NCBI GenBank assembly: GCA_008330645.1
Contig: VLTN01000074.1
Span: 1-64,000 of the forward strand
Direction: 5' to 3'
Length of the DNA stretch: 64,000 bases
Source of the DNA: Cafeteria roenbergensis
Taxonomy: Eukaryota > Sar > Bigyra > Bicosoecida > Cafeteriaceae
Shown: positions 19,555-29,011 of the stretch, in pieces
Position numbering within the stretch: position 1 is the first letter of the stretch
How the letters are laid out: each line of letters begins with the position of its first letter
Translations under genes and position numbers: made by a program
Notes under the pieces: generated by a model
Databases searched by the model: none
Told to the model about the DNA's origin: nothing
The model's input: only the letters and a program-made list of their open reading frames with translations

Positions 19555-21945
19555 TCTGCCGGTGACTCCCCCCTGCACCTGCACCGCGGGAGGTTTACCA
19601 CTCGATACAGAGTCCTCTCACAGGACCAGGTGCTCGCAGGCACGGTGCAGCTCTGCCGCGCGCTGGCCGACCGGTTCGAGCTGGCGGAGGGCGACGCGGC
19701 CCTCCTGCTGCGGCACGGCGGGTGGGACCTGGCGGACGTTGAGGCGTCGCTCAGCGACGCGGCGCGGCGGGAGGCGGTGTCCGCTGCCGCCGGCGCGAGG
19801 CTCTTCGCGCCGAAGCGGCCGCCCTTCCCGGCAGAGGATGCTGCGGCAGGCGAGCTGACCTGCGAGATTTGCTACGGGGACATTGAGAGCGAGGACCAGG
19901 CCTTCGCGTTGGACTGCGGTCACTGGTTCTGCAAGGTGTGCTGGGCGGACCACTGCGCCGCCCAGTGCGACTGCGGTGCCGCCGGCCTCGCCGCCACGTG
20001 CCCCGCCGAGGACTGCAGCGTTGCGCTTGGCCCCTCGGTGTTCCTCAGCCTGACCCCGCCCGCAAAGTTCGCGCTGTTCCGCACGCTTTGGCTCAAGAGC
20101 GTTGCAAAGGGCGGCTTTGCAACGACTTGCACGGGCGACAAGTGCGACCTGATGGCGGCATTCCCTGTCAAGGGCGTCCGCAACGTGTTTTGCCAGTGTT
20201 CCGCCTGCTACTGCTTCCGCTGCGGCGAACGCGGTCACGGGCCGTGCGACTGCACGCTGGCCGCCGCCTTCACGGAGAAGGAAAATTGGGTCAAAAACCC
20301 CGACAACGGCCGGCTCGACGAGGCGCTCAAGGGCAAGATCAAGCCTTGGTGAGAGGCGCTCGCATTGGGTGGGGGGGGTGCGTGGGCGGCCGCAGCCTCC
20401 GTGGCGTGGGCGGCCGCAGCCTCCGTGGCGTGGGCGGCCGCAGCCTCCGTGGCGTGGGCGGCCGCCGGACGGGGCGAATCCTGCTTCGGCCTTGGCGACC
20501 CCCAGTCGATAGAGACGCACCAACGCTGCAGCCGCGCGCCCGTATCCTACAGCAGACTGCCCGCCAGCCGGCGCCTTGCGCGCCGCCGCAGAATGCGTTG
20601 CGCGGCGCCGCGCCCCCGTTCTCACCCCAACCCCCCGCCCCGCCCCGCCCGCCCCGCAGCCCCAACTGCAAGATCCCAACGGAGAAGGTCGACGGTTGCC
20701 AGTACATCAAGTGCAGCAACTGCAAGGAGCCGTGGTGCTGGATGTGCGGTGAGCACACCCGCCCCATCCAAGCCCTGCACCTTGCTGCTTCCGCCGGCAT
20801 GCGCGCCTTCGTTGGGCCGCGGCGCGCGTCATCGCCCCCTGCCGCTGCGCCTTCCAGAGCCATTGCCGTGGCCGTTGCCATGGCTGCCGCTGTGGCTGTT
20901 GCCATGGCTGCCGCTGTGGCTGTTGCCATGGCTGCCGCTGTGGCTGTTGCCATGGCTGCCGCTGTGGCTGTTGCCATGGCTGCCGCTTTGGCTGTTGCCA
21001 TGGCTGCCGCTGTGGCTGTTGCCATGGCTGCTGCTGTGGCTATGGCTGCCCCTGCCCCGCCGCTCGCCGCCGCCTCTGCGCCAGCCGCATTCCGCTGGCC
21101 CCGGTACCCGTGCCCGCGCGTCCACTCCCTGCAGGCCAATTCGGATCAACGGTCCACCACGTGTACGACTGCAACGACGCCCCGAGCGAGAAGTGGCTCA
21201 AGTCCGGCGGCGACCAGCTCTTCTCCGACGACGGCCGGTTCGACTGGCACCTCGAGCGGTTCAACAACCACATGGGCTCTCTCACATTTGCAAAGGGCTG
21301 CCGGGCCGAGAGCGAGGCAAAGCGCTCTCACCTCATCGAGGCTGGCTACTCCCCGGGGCAAGCGGAGTTCGTGGTCGAGTCAGCAGACCTGCTTGTCGAG
21401 TGCCGGCACATTTGCGCGTGGACCTATGCGCTAGCGTACTTTGTGCTGGACCCCAGCGCCCAAAAGGTGCTCAAATTCGCGCAGAAGGACCTCGAAACGT
21501 ACACCGAGCAGCTGTCAGCCATGGTCGAGCGGCAGTCTGTGGACAAGATCATTGAGGACCAGGCTGCCATCAGGGCGCACATGACCGCCCTCGCAACCTT
21601 CAAGAGCAACATGGTGAGTTGCCCGATGCCAGCTCCGTGCGTGGTGGCACCGTCAGGTGCCGCCGGTGCTGCTGCCGCCGCCGGTGCTGCTGCTGCCGGT
21701 GCTGCTGCTGCCGCCGGTGTTGCTGCTGCTGCTGCCGAATCCACTGAGCCCGGTTGGCTCCTGCCACCGCCGTCCGCGCTCGCTCGCAGGAGTACTGGAC
21801 GCCTCCTCCCGGGTCCAAGATCGCCACCGCGGAGGAGGTGTTGGAGAAGCTCAAGAAGAGTCAGGCAGAGGTCGAGGCCTCCAAGGGGGCGGCGGCCAAG
21901 CCAACAGGCCGCGCCAAGGCTGCGGCCAAGGGCAAGAAGCGTTGA
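18940..21945 (+). CDS. Ariadne-type RBR E3 ubiquitin ligase
   Basis: Transfers ubiquitin from an E2 to substrate through a RING2 cysteine thioester. Exons by splice sites: 18940-20348, 20660-20748, 21135-21613, 21790-21945; phases 2, 1 and 0 match, giving 710 residues. The first 220 residues are acidic and Ala-rich, with a poly-Ala run from (GCG)n at 19365-19420. A UBA-like segment (LADRFELAEGDAALLLRHGG) precedes RING1 (CEICYGDI ... CGHWFCKVC, from residue 308), then the IBR (CTGDKCDL ... CQCSACYCFRCGERGHGPC). RING2 is split by intron 1 and reads CPNCKIPTEKVDGCQYIKC; the Cys in VDGC (about residue 483) aligns with the catalytic Cys of HHARI. A C-terminal Ariadne-like helical region (YDCNDAPSEKW ...) and a Lys/Ala-rich tail follow. 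The upstream ATG-less extension of the frame is ignored; 18940 is the first plausible ATG. Confidence 0.85.
20380..20470. repeat. 24-bp minisatellite in RBR intron 1
   Basis: About 3.5 copies of a 24-base unit (gtgggcggccgcagcctccg + tggc) inside the intron 20349-20659. Confidence 0.8.
20866..21045. repeat. 24-bp minisatellite in RBR intron 2
   Basis: About seven copies of a 24-base unit (gctgccgctgtggctgttgc + catg) inside the intron 20749-21134. The unit is a multiple of three and open in several frames, giving spurious Ala/Val/Met-rich ORFs. Confidence 0.85.
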
Positions 21946-22590
21946 ACAGGGCACACCTGCTCACACCCCGAGGCAAGAATCGCGTCGCCGGTGCCTGTGT
22001 TGATCTGGCTTGACCGTTCGTGCTGCTTGAAATACGCCCGCGCCAACAACGACAGAGGCCCACAATCAGCCACAGGCAAACTAGCCTGCAGACAATCAAC
22101 CACAGGAAGGAGGGCGGGGGGGCGAGGGGCTGGGCACCACCAGCTCCTCGTCGCGATTCGGCAGCTGACGCCGCCGCGCGCCAACAACAGGTGTCCAGCG
22201 GGACCCCGCCAGTGTGGGCCTAGCTTCGTGTCGTCAGACCCCCCCGGCCTGGCCCGTCGCTGCGCGCAGCAAATTCCGTTTGTCTCGAGTGAACGTATGT
22301 CTCCGGTGCGTCGCGGCTGCCGCAGCCACGGGCGGCCCCTGCAGTTAGCTCGCCCGCTCAGTTGCAAGCCCCAAAGTGCCAAAGCCCAAGCGATTCACCC
22401 AGCCAATATTCAATGCATGCAGCCTTGGGGGGAGGCGTCACGCAAGCCGGCAAGCCAGTCAGCGCGCAGCGCCTCATCACGGCCAGCCAGCACACGCCGG
22501 CGAGCCGGCCCAGTCTGTCACGCCCCAGCGGTGCCTCGCCCGGGGTGGCCTGGTCACCTCTGCCACCATCACGCGCTGGTCTGCCTGCAG
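21946..22590. other. Intergenic between convergent genes
   Basis: About 645 bases between the RBR stop and the CEP95-like stop. Moderately repetitive GC-rich sequence. I recognise no gene, RNA or repeat. Confidence 0.5.
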
Positions 22591-25500
22591 TCAGAAACAT
22601 CCCCTGGACGGCGACCCGCCTCCCCCCATGCGGCCGCCGCTGAACGTGCCGGCTCTGCCGTTCCAGCCAAGCCGCGCAGGAACCGGCACAGGGCCCTCTT
22701 GCAGGGCCCCTGGCGAAACCGCGTCCAACGGCGGGCCCCGCCCTGCCCCATGGCTGGCTGTCACTCGTCGCCGCTGCGCGTAAGCGGCCGCGTCTGCGTC
22801 GTCGTCAGCGCGCCCCGGAATCCACGCATCAGCTCTGCCGGCACCCCGCTCTGCCCCTTCGTCGGGCTCTGCCCCTTCGTTTCCGGCTCTGGCGAAGAGA
22901 CCCCTCCACGCCAGCTCTGCAGCCTCTGCCGCGGTTTCGCCTTCAGCCAGCGCCATTGCCTCGGCGGCGCGCAGCTCTGCCCGCGCTCTGACAATGCGCT
23001 CTCTGGCTGCCACGGCGGCGGCGCGGCGGTCGCCGGCCTCCGCCTGGCGGGCGGCGTCGGCGGCTCTTTGTCTGGCCCTAGCCGCCTGGGCTGCGGTGGC
23101 TAGGCGCGCCGCCGCCGCTTCCTGCGCCAGCGCCTCGGCGGCTGCCTGCTGCCGCTCCGTCTCGAGCGCTTCGCGTCGCTGCTCTGCCGCCAGCCGCCTT
23201 GACAGGCGCGCGATGGCAAGGTCAGCTGACGAGTCCCTGGCAACCTGCCGCGCCAGTCGCCGCCGCATCACACTGTCCATCACGGCACGCGTTCGCGCCA
23301 GCTCCGCTCTCCGGTCACACTCCGCGGCCACGGCGTGACGTTTCGCCGAGGCACGAAGGGCGCGCAGCGAACGACGATGAGACGCCTGGCTGCGACGCGA
23401 AACCGCATCGTGAGCAGCGCGAAGCCTGTCCAGCTCTGCCGACTGGTGGGACATCACTCTTCGAAGCAGAGCCGCAGCTGGTCGCGGCAGAGCCCGCAGA
23501 GGGTCTGACGCGACGTCGCCGCGGGCAGGGAGAGCCGGCGGCGGAACTTTGGGCCGATCCGTTGACACCCTCGAACGCCCACGCTGCAGAGCAGCTCTGC
23601 CGCCGATTCCGGCCCTGGCAGTTGCAGTGACGCGCCGCGGGTCGCTGGCCCCTGTTGCAGTTGCAGTTGCAGTTGCAATTTCACGTCTCTGGCGGTGAGT
23701 GGCGGCGGCGGCAGTGGGCGCAGCTGACTTGGGCCTGACCCGTCCATGACGGCCACCTGACGTCCTGCCGGTGCTTTCGCGTTTCGGCCGAACGCTTCTC
23801 CGACGACTGGCGCCCGTCCTGCCGCGAGGCGCCCCGCCAGCCCGCTTGCCACCCGCAGAGCCAGTAGCTGCAGAGCCAGCACCTGCAGAGCCAGTAGCTG
23901 CAGAGCCAGCACCTGCAGAGCCAGTAGCTGCAGAGCCAGCGGCATCGGGGCGCCTTGCGCTCCGCATACGCCTTGGCCTGGAGCTGGCAGTGGCTGGTCG
24001 GAGCCGCGGACTGCCATCACGGCCCCATCGCGCCCGGGTCAGGTGCGCATCAGCGTCGGCATCCCACTGGCTGCTGCCTGGCGAGCTTCCTTCCGGAGAC
24101 ACATCGCCGTGGGTCGCGCTCTGTCCGGCAGGGCCGCCGACGTCGGCCGACCGAGAGTCCTTCCACTCGCCGTCATGGTCCTCGTCGACGTCCTCAGGCT
24201 CCCGCCTCCACGCCGGCAGAGCGCTGTCATCATCGTGGCGGCCCCACGCGAAACCGCCCTCACCGTCGTCGTCACCGTCGTCGTCACCGTCACTGGCGTT
24301 GCCGTCGTCACCGTCACCGTGGCCGGGCGGCCGTGCGAGCAGTCGCGGCTGCAGCTGAGGGGACCCGTCGTCATCTGGTGATGCGCCGGTCAAGCCAGCA
24401 TCACCGCCGTCGCGATGGGTCGCTGACCACAGGTCAACCCCCTGTGGTGACAGCACCGCCCTTCCAAAAGCGGTTTCTGCAAGGCCTCCACCGGTAGAGC
24501 CACGGCCGCCGCCGCCGCCTTCCTCGTCGTCACCCTCGTCGTCGTCGTACTCAGCGTCGGCGTCGTCGTCGTACTCAGCGTCGAAGCTGCGGTCGAGGGC
24601 GGCCGGGCTGCGAGCGGCACCCTTATCGTCACTGGCGCGACCGCTCCGAGTCTGGCTCTGGCGAGAGCGTGGCAGCCTGCCAGCCCGTCGATCGACCTCA
24701 GGGGAGGCCACTTCGCCCGCGAAACCGCCTGCATCCCCCGGTAGATCTTCCGACGATTCGCCCACCGAGGCAGCCGCATCGCCTGCCGACGCGTCGCCCA
24801 GTGATACACCGGGTCGCCCACTGACCACGTCGCCGTGATCCACGCGGGGCGTCCCGAGGCCGTCACTCGGCAGCGCCGAGCCCCGTCGGCGCCCGACCGC
24901 CGTCAGTGGGCGACCGTCAGCTGACTGGCCGCTGACCGCCTCCCCGGGCCCCGGACTGCTGCGGCGAGACCCCGAAACGGCGGGCGGCATCACAGGCGGG
25001 TCACGGTGACGTCCCGAAGACCTCACGCGCCCATCAGCCTCCAGTCGCTTGCGAGCCGAGCGGCTAGGGCGCTGTCGCCGCGGAACGGGGCTTGGGTTGG
25101 ACGTCGGCGCAGGCCGAGGGGCGAAACCGCGCCTCGAAGCCACGTGGCCGTCGGGGCCATCCTCGTCAAACACACGGGCCGGGCCAAACCCGGCGGTTTC
25201 ATCGGTTTGGCGTTGGTCAGCGCGCGGCGCGGTGTAGCCGTCGCGGTCGCGGTCGCGTCCAGAGCCGTCGGAGTCACCTCCCGATTCCGCGCCATAGTCC
25301 TGCCTCGAATCTGCTCCATAGTCGTGGCCGTAGTCACGACCAGGCTCGCGGCCGTCGTCGAAATCGGCTTCCTCTTCCACGGCAAGCGGGTGCGTTGCGC
25401 GTGCTGCCCGCGGCGCGCCCTCGTAGTCGTACTCCAACTCTGGCTCATATTCGCCGTCGAACTCAGGGTCATATTCCTGGCGCTGGCGGGGCGCGCGGCC

Positions 25501-25923
25501 AGCCGCCTCCTCGGCATCCGCGTCGTCGGCCGCTAGCGCCTCGGCTCTGGCCAGCGTGGCGGCGAAATACACGAGCATGAATTGCAGCGCCGACAGGTCG
25601 CCCGCGGCAATGGCGCGGCCGCTGACGTACCGGGGCAGGTCGTCGCCGCGCCGCCGCAGCGCGTCGACAACCTGCTGCGCGTTGAAGGCAAGGGCCTCGT
25701 CCGAGAGGTCCGCTCGGCGCACGTGGGTCAGGCGCTCGGCGAAGAAGAGCTCGAACAGCGCCACGAACAGAGACGACGCTGACGCGCGCAGCTGCGGCAG
25801 GGACGTGATGGCGTTCTGGTCCGCGCCGATCGCGGCGAGCAGGCTGTTCGCAGTGGCCAGCATCGCCGCATCGGCGGGGGCGTCGGGATGCGGCGCGCGG
25901 CTGGCGGCGCGGGACTGATCCAT
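22591..25923 (-). CDS. CEP95-like centrosomal/basal-body protein
   Basis: A single-exon model of 1110 residues starting MDQSRAASRA at 25923; the frame stays open 127 codons further upstream, but that part looks non-coding. Residues about 20-120 (ANSLLAAIGADQNAITSLPQ ... LFVALFELFFAERL ... FNAQQVVDALRRRGDDL ... DLSALQFMLVYF) match the calponin-homology-like N-terminal domain of CEP95/CCDC45 in pattern and length. The middle 650 residues are acidic and disordered, including runs of Asp and a GSAATGSAGA repeat. The last 250 residues (from MSHQSAELDRL) are Ala/Arg/Glu-rich and strongly coiled coil, as in CEP95. Human CEP95 is about 820 residues, so this one is enlarged mainly by disorder. CEP95 localises to centrosomes and spindle poles; a basal-body role here is inferred. 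It is divergent from the small gene at 26214 across 290 bases. Confidence 0.65.
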   Translation of the reverse strand: MDQSRAASRAPHPDAPADAAMLATANSLLAAIGADQNAITSLPQLRASASSLFVALFELFFAERLTHVRRADLSDEALAFNAQQVVDALRRRGDDLPRYVSGRAIAAGDLSALQFMLVYFAATLARAEALAADDADAEEAAGRAPRQRQEYDPEFDGEYEPELEYDYEGAPRAARATHPLAVEEEADFDDGREPGRDYGHDYGADSRQDYGAESGGDSDGSGRDRDRDGYTAPRADQRQTDETAGFGPARVFDEDGPDGHVASRRGFAPRPAPTSNPSPVPRRQRPSRSARKRLEADGRVRSSGRHRDPPVMPPAVSGSRRSSPGPGEAVSGQSADGRPLTAVGRRRGSALPSDGLGTPRVDHGDVVSGRPGVSLGDASAGDAAASVGESSEDLPGDAGGFAGEVASPEVDRRAGRLPRSRQSQTRSGRASDDKGAARSPAALDRSFDAEYDDDADAEYDDDEGDDEEGGGGGRGSTGGGLAETAFGRAVLSPQGVDLWSATHRDGGDAGLTGASPDDDGSPQLQPRLLARPPGHGDGDDGNASDGDDDGDDDGEGGFAWGRHDDDSALPAWRREPEDVDEDHDGEWKDSRSADVGGPAGQSATHGDVSPEGSSPGSSQWDADADAHLTRARWGRDGSPRLRPATASSRPRRMRSARRPDAAGSAATGSAGAGSAATGSAGAGSAATGSAGGKRAGGAPRGRTGASRRRSVRPKRESTGRTSGGRHGRVRPKSAAPTAAAATHRQRREIATATATATGASDPRRVTATARAGIGGRAALQRGRSRVSTDRPKVPPPALPARGDVASDPLRALPRPAAALLRRVMSHQSAELDRLRAAHDAVSRRSQASHRRSLRALRASAKRHAVAAECDRRAELARTRAVMDSVMRRRLARQVARDSSADLAIARLSRRLAAEQRREALETERQQAAAEALAQEAAAARLATAAQAARARQRAADAARQAEAGDRRAAAVAARERIVRARAELRAAEAMALAEGETAAEAAELAWRGLFARAGNEGAEPDEGAERGAGRADAWIPGRADDDADAAAYAQRRRVTASHGAGRGPPLDAVSPGALQEGPVPVPARLGWNGRAGTFSGGRMGGGGSPSRGCF
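23860..23945. repeat. Short coding minisatellite (GSAATGSAGA)
   Basis: Alternating 15-base units (gcagagccagtagct and gcagagccagcacct types, plus strand) within the CEP95-like gene, encoding Gly-Ser-Ala-Ala-Thr and Gly-Ser-Ala-Gly-Ala on the minus strand. The units contain the GCAGAGCC word discussed in the findings. Confidence 0.8.
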
Positions 25924-26213
25924 TGCAGCAGCGTCGGGCGCGGCTCGACGCCGGGCGCTCGATTGCGGAGGTGCGAAGCGCCCTGAGGGGGGGCGCAGGG
26001 AGGCGATGCAGCGCCGGCGGCGGCACACGAGCTTTGCCTCTTCCTGGGTGCGGCGCAGCAGCCGCGCTGGTCCGGAGCTGGCCTGCCGGTCGCTTGCTGT
26101 GGGTTGCAAACGGGCGACGCGCAGCCGGTGCAGAGCCGCCTGCGAAATTGCGCCAACCGTCCAATTCCTGACCGCGGCTCGGGCAGGGCTCCCGCACGCC
26201 TGCTTTGGGGGCC
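25924..26213. promoter_or_regulatory. Probable bidirectional promoter region
   Basis: 290 bases separate the divergent starts of the CEP95-like gene and the small two-exon gene. No TATA-like element is evident. The role is inferred from position only. Confidence 0.35.
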
Positions 26214-26572
26214 ATGGCCGACGCGAAGCGCGGCGCAAAGGAGCCCATGTCCGAGTTGACGTTTGTCGAGACGTGGCGGCAGCGCATTGACAGCGAGATT
26301 TCATCGCAAGTGCGCTTCGCCAGCGAGTGGGGCTCCCTCGAGTCGGACAGCTCGCGCCTGCCAGAGACGCTTGAGGAGCAGATCGAACAGAAGCGGGCCG
26401 AGATCGCCGCGTGAGCTCTTGCGCGTGCCTTGCCGGGCGCGAGGGGAGGGCGCTCTGTGCCCCGCCCGCTGCCGCGCGCGTTTTGGGTTGCCGGCTCCGC
26501 TTCGCCCGCCGCGCCCAGAGCGGGGCGAGGCAGCCCGGCTGCGCTCGCAGTGGGGCTGGAAAGCGCGCGAGG

Positions 26573-26611
<39 letters not shown>

Positions 26612-27000
26612 GTCTACAGTCCGCGTGGCGGCAGCTGGGCAGTTGCCGCCGGTCGCGATTGTTCGGCCGCCGTCTTGGCCGAGCGCGACGGCACTGCCGC
26701 GTTGCGCGGACTGGCACCGCCCCAAGCTGGCGCAATTTTTTTTTTGCGTGCTGTGATCTTCTCGGCCCCCCTCCCCCGGCCGCCCGGCCGCTCGCCCCCG
26801 CTCGCAGGCTGCGCGCGCGCCTCGGCAGCGACGCTGCTGCGCTGTCGACCACCACGGGCGCGATGCAGCGGCCCGCGGACACCACGCTGGAGAAGCTAAC
26901 GCCCTTCGAAACTGAGCTTGACAAGAAGCTCAAGACGGTGGCAGGCACCCACACCAGGCGCGGCGCCACGAGGGGTGCCAAACCCGCGGCGAAGCGCTGA
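26214..27000 (+). CDS. Small two-exon protein, possibly ciliary
   Basis: Exon 1 is 26214-26410 (donor GTGAGC at 26411, phase 2) and exon 2 is 26808-27000 (acceptor GCTCGCAG). The spliced frame is continuous and encodes about 129 residues. N-terminal sequence includes MSELTFVETWRQRIDSE and ASEWGSLES, then a Glu/Arg/Lys-rich helix across the splice (EEQIEQKRAEIAALRARL), then TTLEKLTPFETELDKKL and a basic tail ending GAKPAAKR. The W..R...E......W..WG-like spacing is faintly reminiscent of small microtubule inner proteins such as C20orf85/CIMIP1, but this is weak and the family is not assigned. The intron contains a CTG run and a T10 run. Divergent pairing with a CEP95-like gene makes a ciliary role reasonable. 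Its last codons seed the downstream minisatellite. Confidence 0.6.
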
Positions 27001-27290
27001 GGCCGCTCAACCCAAGCGCTGAGGCCGCTCAACCCAAGCGCTGAGGCCGCTCAACCCAAGCGCTGAGGCCGCTCAACCCAAGCGCTGAGGCCGCTCAACC
27101 CAAGCGCTGAGGCCGCTCAACCCAAGCGCTGAGGCCGCTCAACCCAAGCGCTGAGGCCGCTCAACCCAAGCGCTGAGGCCGCTCAACCCAAGCGCTGAGG
27201 CCGCTCAACCCAAGCGCCGAGGCCGCTCAACCCAAGCGCTGAGGCCGCTCAACCCAAGCGCTGAGGCCGCTCCACCCAAGCGCCACCCGC
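26990..27290. repeat. 22-bp minisatellite arising from the end of a coding exon
   Basis: About 13 copies of a 22-base unit (ggccgctcaacccaagcgct + ga). The first copy overlaps the last codons and stop (AAGCGCTGA) of the small gene. Since 22 is not a multiple of three, the array is non-coding. Units are nearly identical, so it is recent. Confidence 0.9.
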
Positions 27291-27721
27291 CGCCGCTGTC
27301 AACGCCAACGCCGCCATCGCCGCACCCCCCCCCCCCCCCAAGCACACCACCACCACCACCACCACCACCACGGGCGGTGGCGGCGCCAGCTGTGCCTATA
27401 AGTGACCCGTTCAAACGTCCGAGTGTTCCTATGCGTGAGTCTGCGTGAGATTGATTGTGCCTAAAGCAACCCACCGGATCAGAGATTGAGAACACCACGT
27501 ATCAGAGTCACGGCGGCGCCCGCACCAAGCAGCCTGCTCGCTCACGGCGCGAGCAATCGGGCATGCCGCCCTGCCAAGCCGGCCGAGCAACCAGCCGCCA
27601 CACACACACACGGCAGCGGCAGCGGCAGCGTCGACGCCGCTTGAAGCCTGCGGCTCCCCTTGCCACGCTCGTGATGTCCGCATGACACCCACATGATGTC
27701 CCCATGACACGCTCGTGATGT
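27291..27721. other. Intergenic with C-run and (CCA)n
   Basis: Contains a run of about 16 C near 27325, then (CCA)n near 27345-27370. It also holds short direct repeats of a gacac/gatgt theme near 27670-27725 (CATGACACCCACATGATG, CATGACACGCTCGTGATG). No gene recognised. Confidence 0.5.
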
Positions 27722-28438
27722 TCACATGATCTCCACGTTGTTCTGCAGCGGCGGCAGGCCCTTGCGCTGGCGCTTGCGGTCGCGCTTAGCCTTACGGGCA
27801 GCCTCTGCGGCGCGGTCGGGGGCGGCCTTCTCCTCCTTGGCCTTGATGGTGCTGTACTGCACGGTGATGTATCCGGCGATGGCGACGACGACGGCGCCTG
27901 CAAAGAGCAGGACGATGAGAGCCTCGGTCGAGCCGTCGCGCTGGTTCTGCTGCTGGTTCTGCTGCTGCTGGTTCTGCTGCTGCTGCTGGTTCTGCTGCTG
28001 CTGCTGGGCGCCCTCGCGCTGCATAGCCTGCATCGTGGCGGTGGCCTCGGCGGTGCAGTCGTCGGACATCGGGGTCTTCCCCTGCGTGTTGGCCAGTGTC
28101 CGCAGCTCCTCCTGGCACTGGGGGCTGGACCGGGCGATGAGCGCCTCGAACACGTCGCGGGGCATGCGGCCGCCCTCCTGGGCAGCCTCGGCCTCGGCGG
28201 CAGCGGCGGCCTCGCCGTCGGCTCCCACGTCCATGTCAGCCGCCTCGCCCGCGGCCATCTCGTCCTCCCCAATGTCACCGTCGTGGGCGTCCACAATGTC
28301 GCCCTCATCCCCGTAGTCGGCGCCCTCTTGGGCGACAGCGGACGGAAGCTGCGCGGCCATGGCCACCAGCGCGAACACGCCAAGCACAGCTGCCAGGCGG
28401 GTGCGCCGAGCGCGCACGGTGCGGTCAAGGAGCCCCAT
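27722..28438 (-). CDS. Secreted-pathway type I membrane protein, unknown family
   Basis: A 238-residue single-exon frame. Residues about 15-36 (LAAVLGVFALVAMAAQLPSA) form a signal peptide with a plausible cleavage after AVAQ. The lumenal part is acidic (Asp/Glu/Ala), then has a short region with two Cys (SPQCQEELRTL and MSDDCTAEA) that may be the conserved core. A Gln/Asn-rich run from (CAG/AAC)n follows. One hydrophobic segment (ALIVLLFAGAVVVAIAGYIT, about 172-191) is a membrane helix. The tail of about 40 residues is strongly basic (KAKRDRKRQRKGLPPL). The layout, lumenal acidic domain then single TM then basic tail, suggests an ER or secretory-pathway membrane protein. No function assigned. 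Confidence 0.7.
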   Translation of the reverse strand: MGLLDRTVRARRTRLAAVLGVFALVAMAAQLPSAVAQEGADYGDEGDIVDAHDGDIGEDEMAAGEAADMDVGADGEAAAAAEAEAAQEGGRMPRDVFEALIARSSPQCQEELRTLANTQGKTPMSDDCTAEATATMQAMQREGAQQQQQNQQQQQNQQQQNQQQNQRDGSTEALIVLLFAGAVVVAIAGYITVQYSTIKAKEEKAAPDRAAEAARKAKRDRKRQRKGLPPLQNNVEIM

Positions 28439-29011
28439 TGCGACGACGCCTACGACAAAGACCCGCGCAGGTCAGAGCTTGCAGCGGGATCCGACGGAGC
28501 GGAAACGCGCGGAGTGCGCCAGCGGGGGGGCGCAGCGCGCCTGGAGCCATCGGCGGATCGCGCTGGCAGAGCCGCCACAACGTGGCGAGCAGCCCTGCCA
28601 ACCAGCCGCCCTCCCGGCCGGCTGAGCCGGGCCGGTGGCGGCGGGTTGACGAGGGGCGCAATCGCGAGGCGCTCGTCGCCCTCGGGAGCGGACCTTGCGA
28701 GCGCGAGCGAGCCAGACTCTGCGCGACGGCAAGTGCGGGGGGCTGCCCGATTCGGCGCTCCGCGGCTGCGCCTGCTGGCCACCGCAGGGGTCACAACATA
28801 GCTACCAAGCCAACGTGTGCGGACGCAGCAGGTGATGTGGCGCGTGCGGGCGTGCATGCTGCTGATACGGCCGCGGGGCAGCGCCTCGATAATGTGCATT
28901 CAGCGATTTTGTGTGCAGGTTCCGCAGGTGCAGCGCGACGCGATATGCAAAGCGCCGAACGGCACGGCGCACGCAAGCCTCGGGCGCGCGCAGGGCCGGA
29001 CCGGGTCGCCC
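28439..29011. other. Intergenic, upstream of the membrane protein gene
   Basis: About 570 bases between the U2AF2-like stop and the start of the next minus-strand gene. I recognise no feature. It must hold the promoter of the gene at 28438. Confidence 0.4.

Noticed and set aside
19244-19858. Arg/Pro-rich ORFs opposite or beside the RBR gene
   Set aside because: They are frame shadows of the poly-Ala-coding (GCG)n and RING sequence.
25924-26304. N-terminal 127-codon extension of the CEP95-like protein
   Set aside because: It would overlap the start of the divergent gene, and the CEP95-like domain begins right after the ATG at 25923.
28815-29000. Short plus-strand ORFs upstream of the membrane-protein gene
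   Set aside because: No start context, splice sites or recognisable sequence; they are most likely chance.
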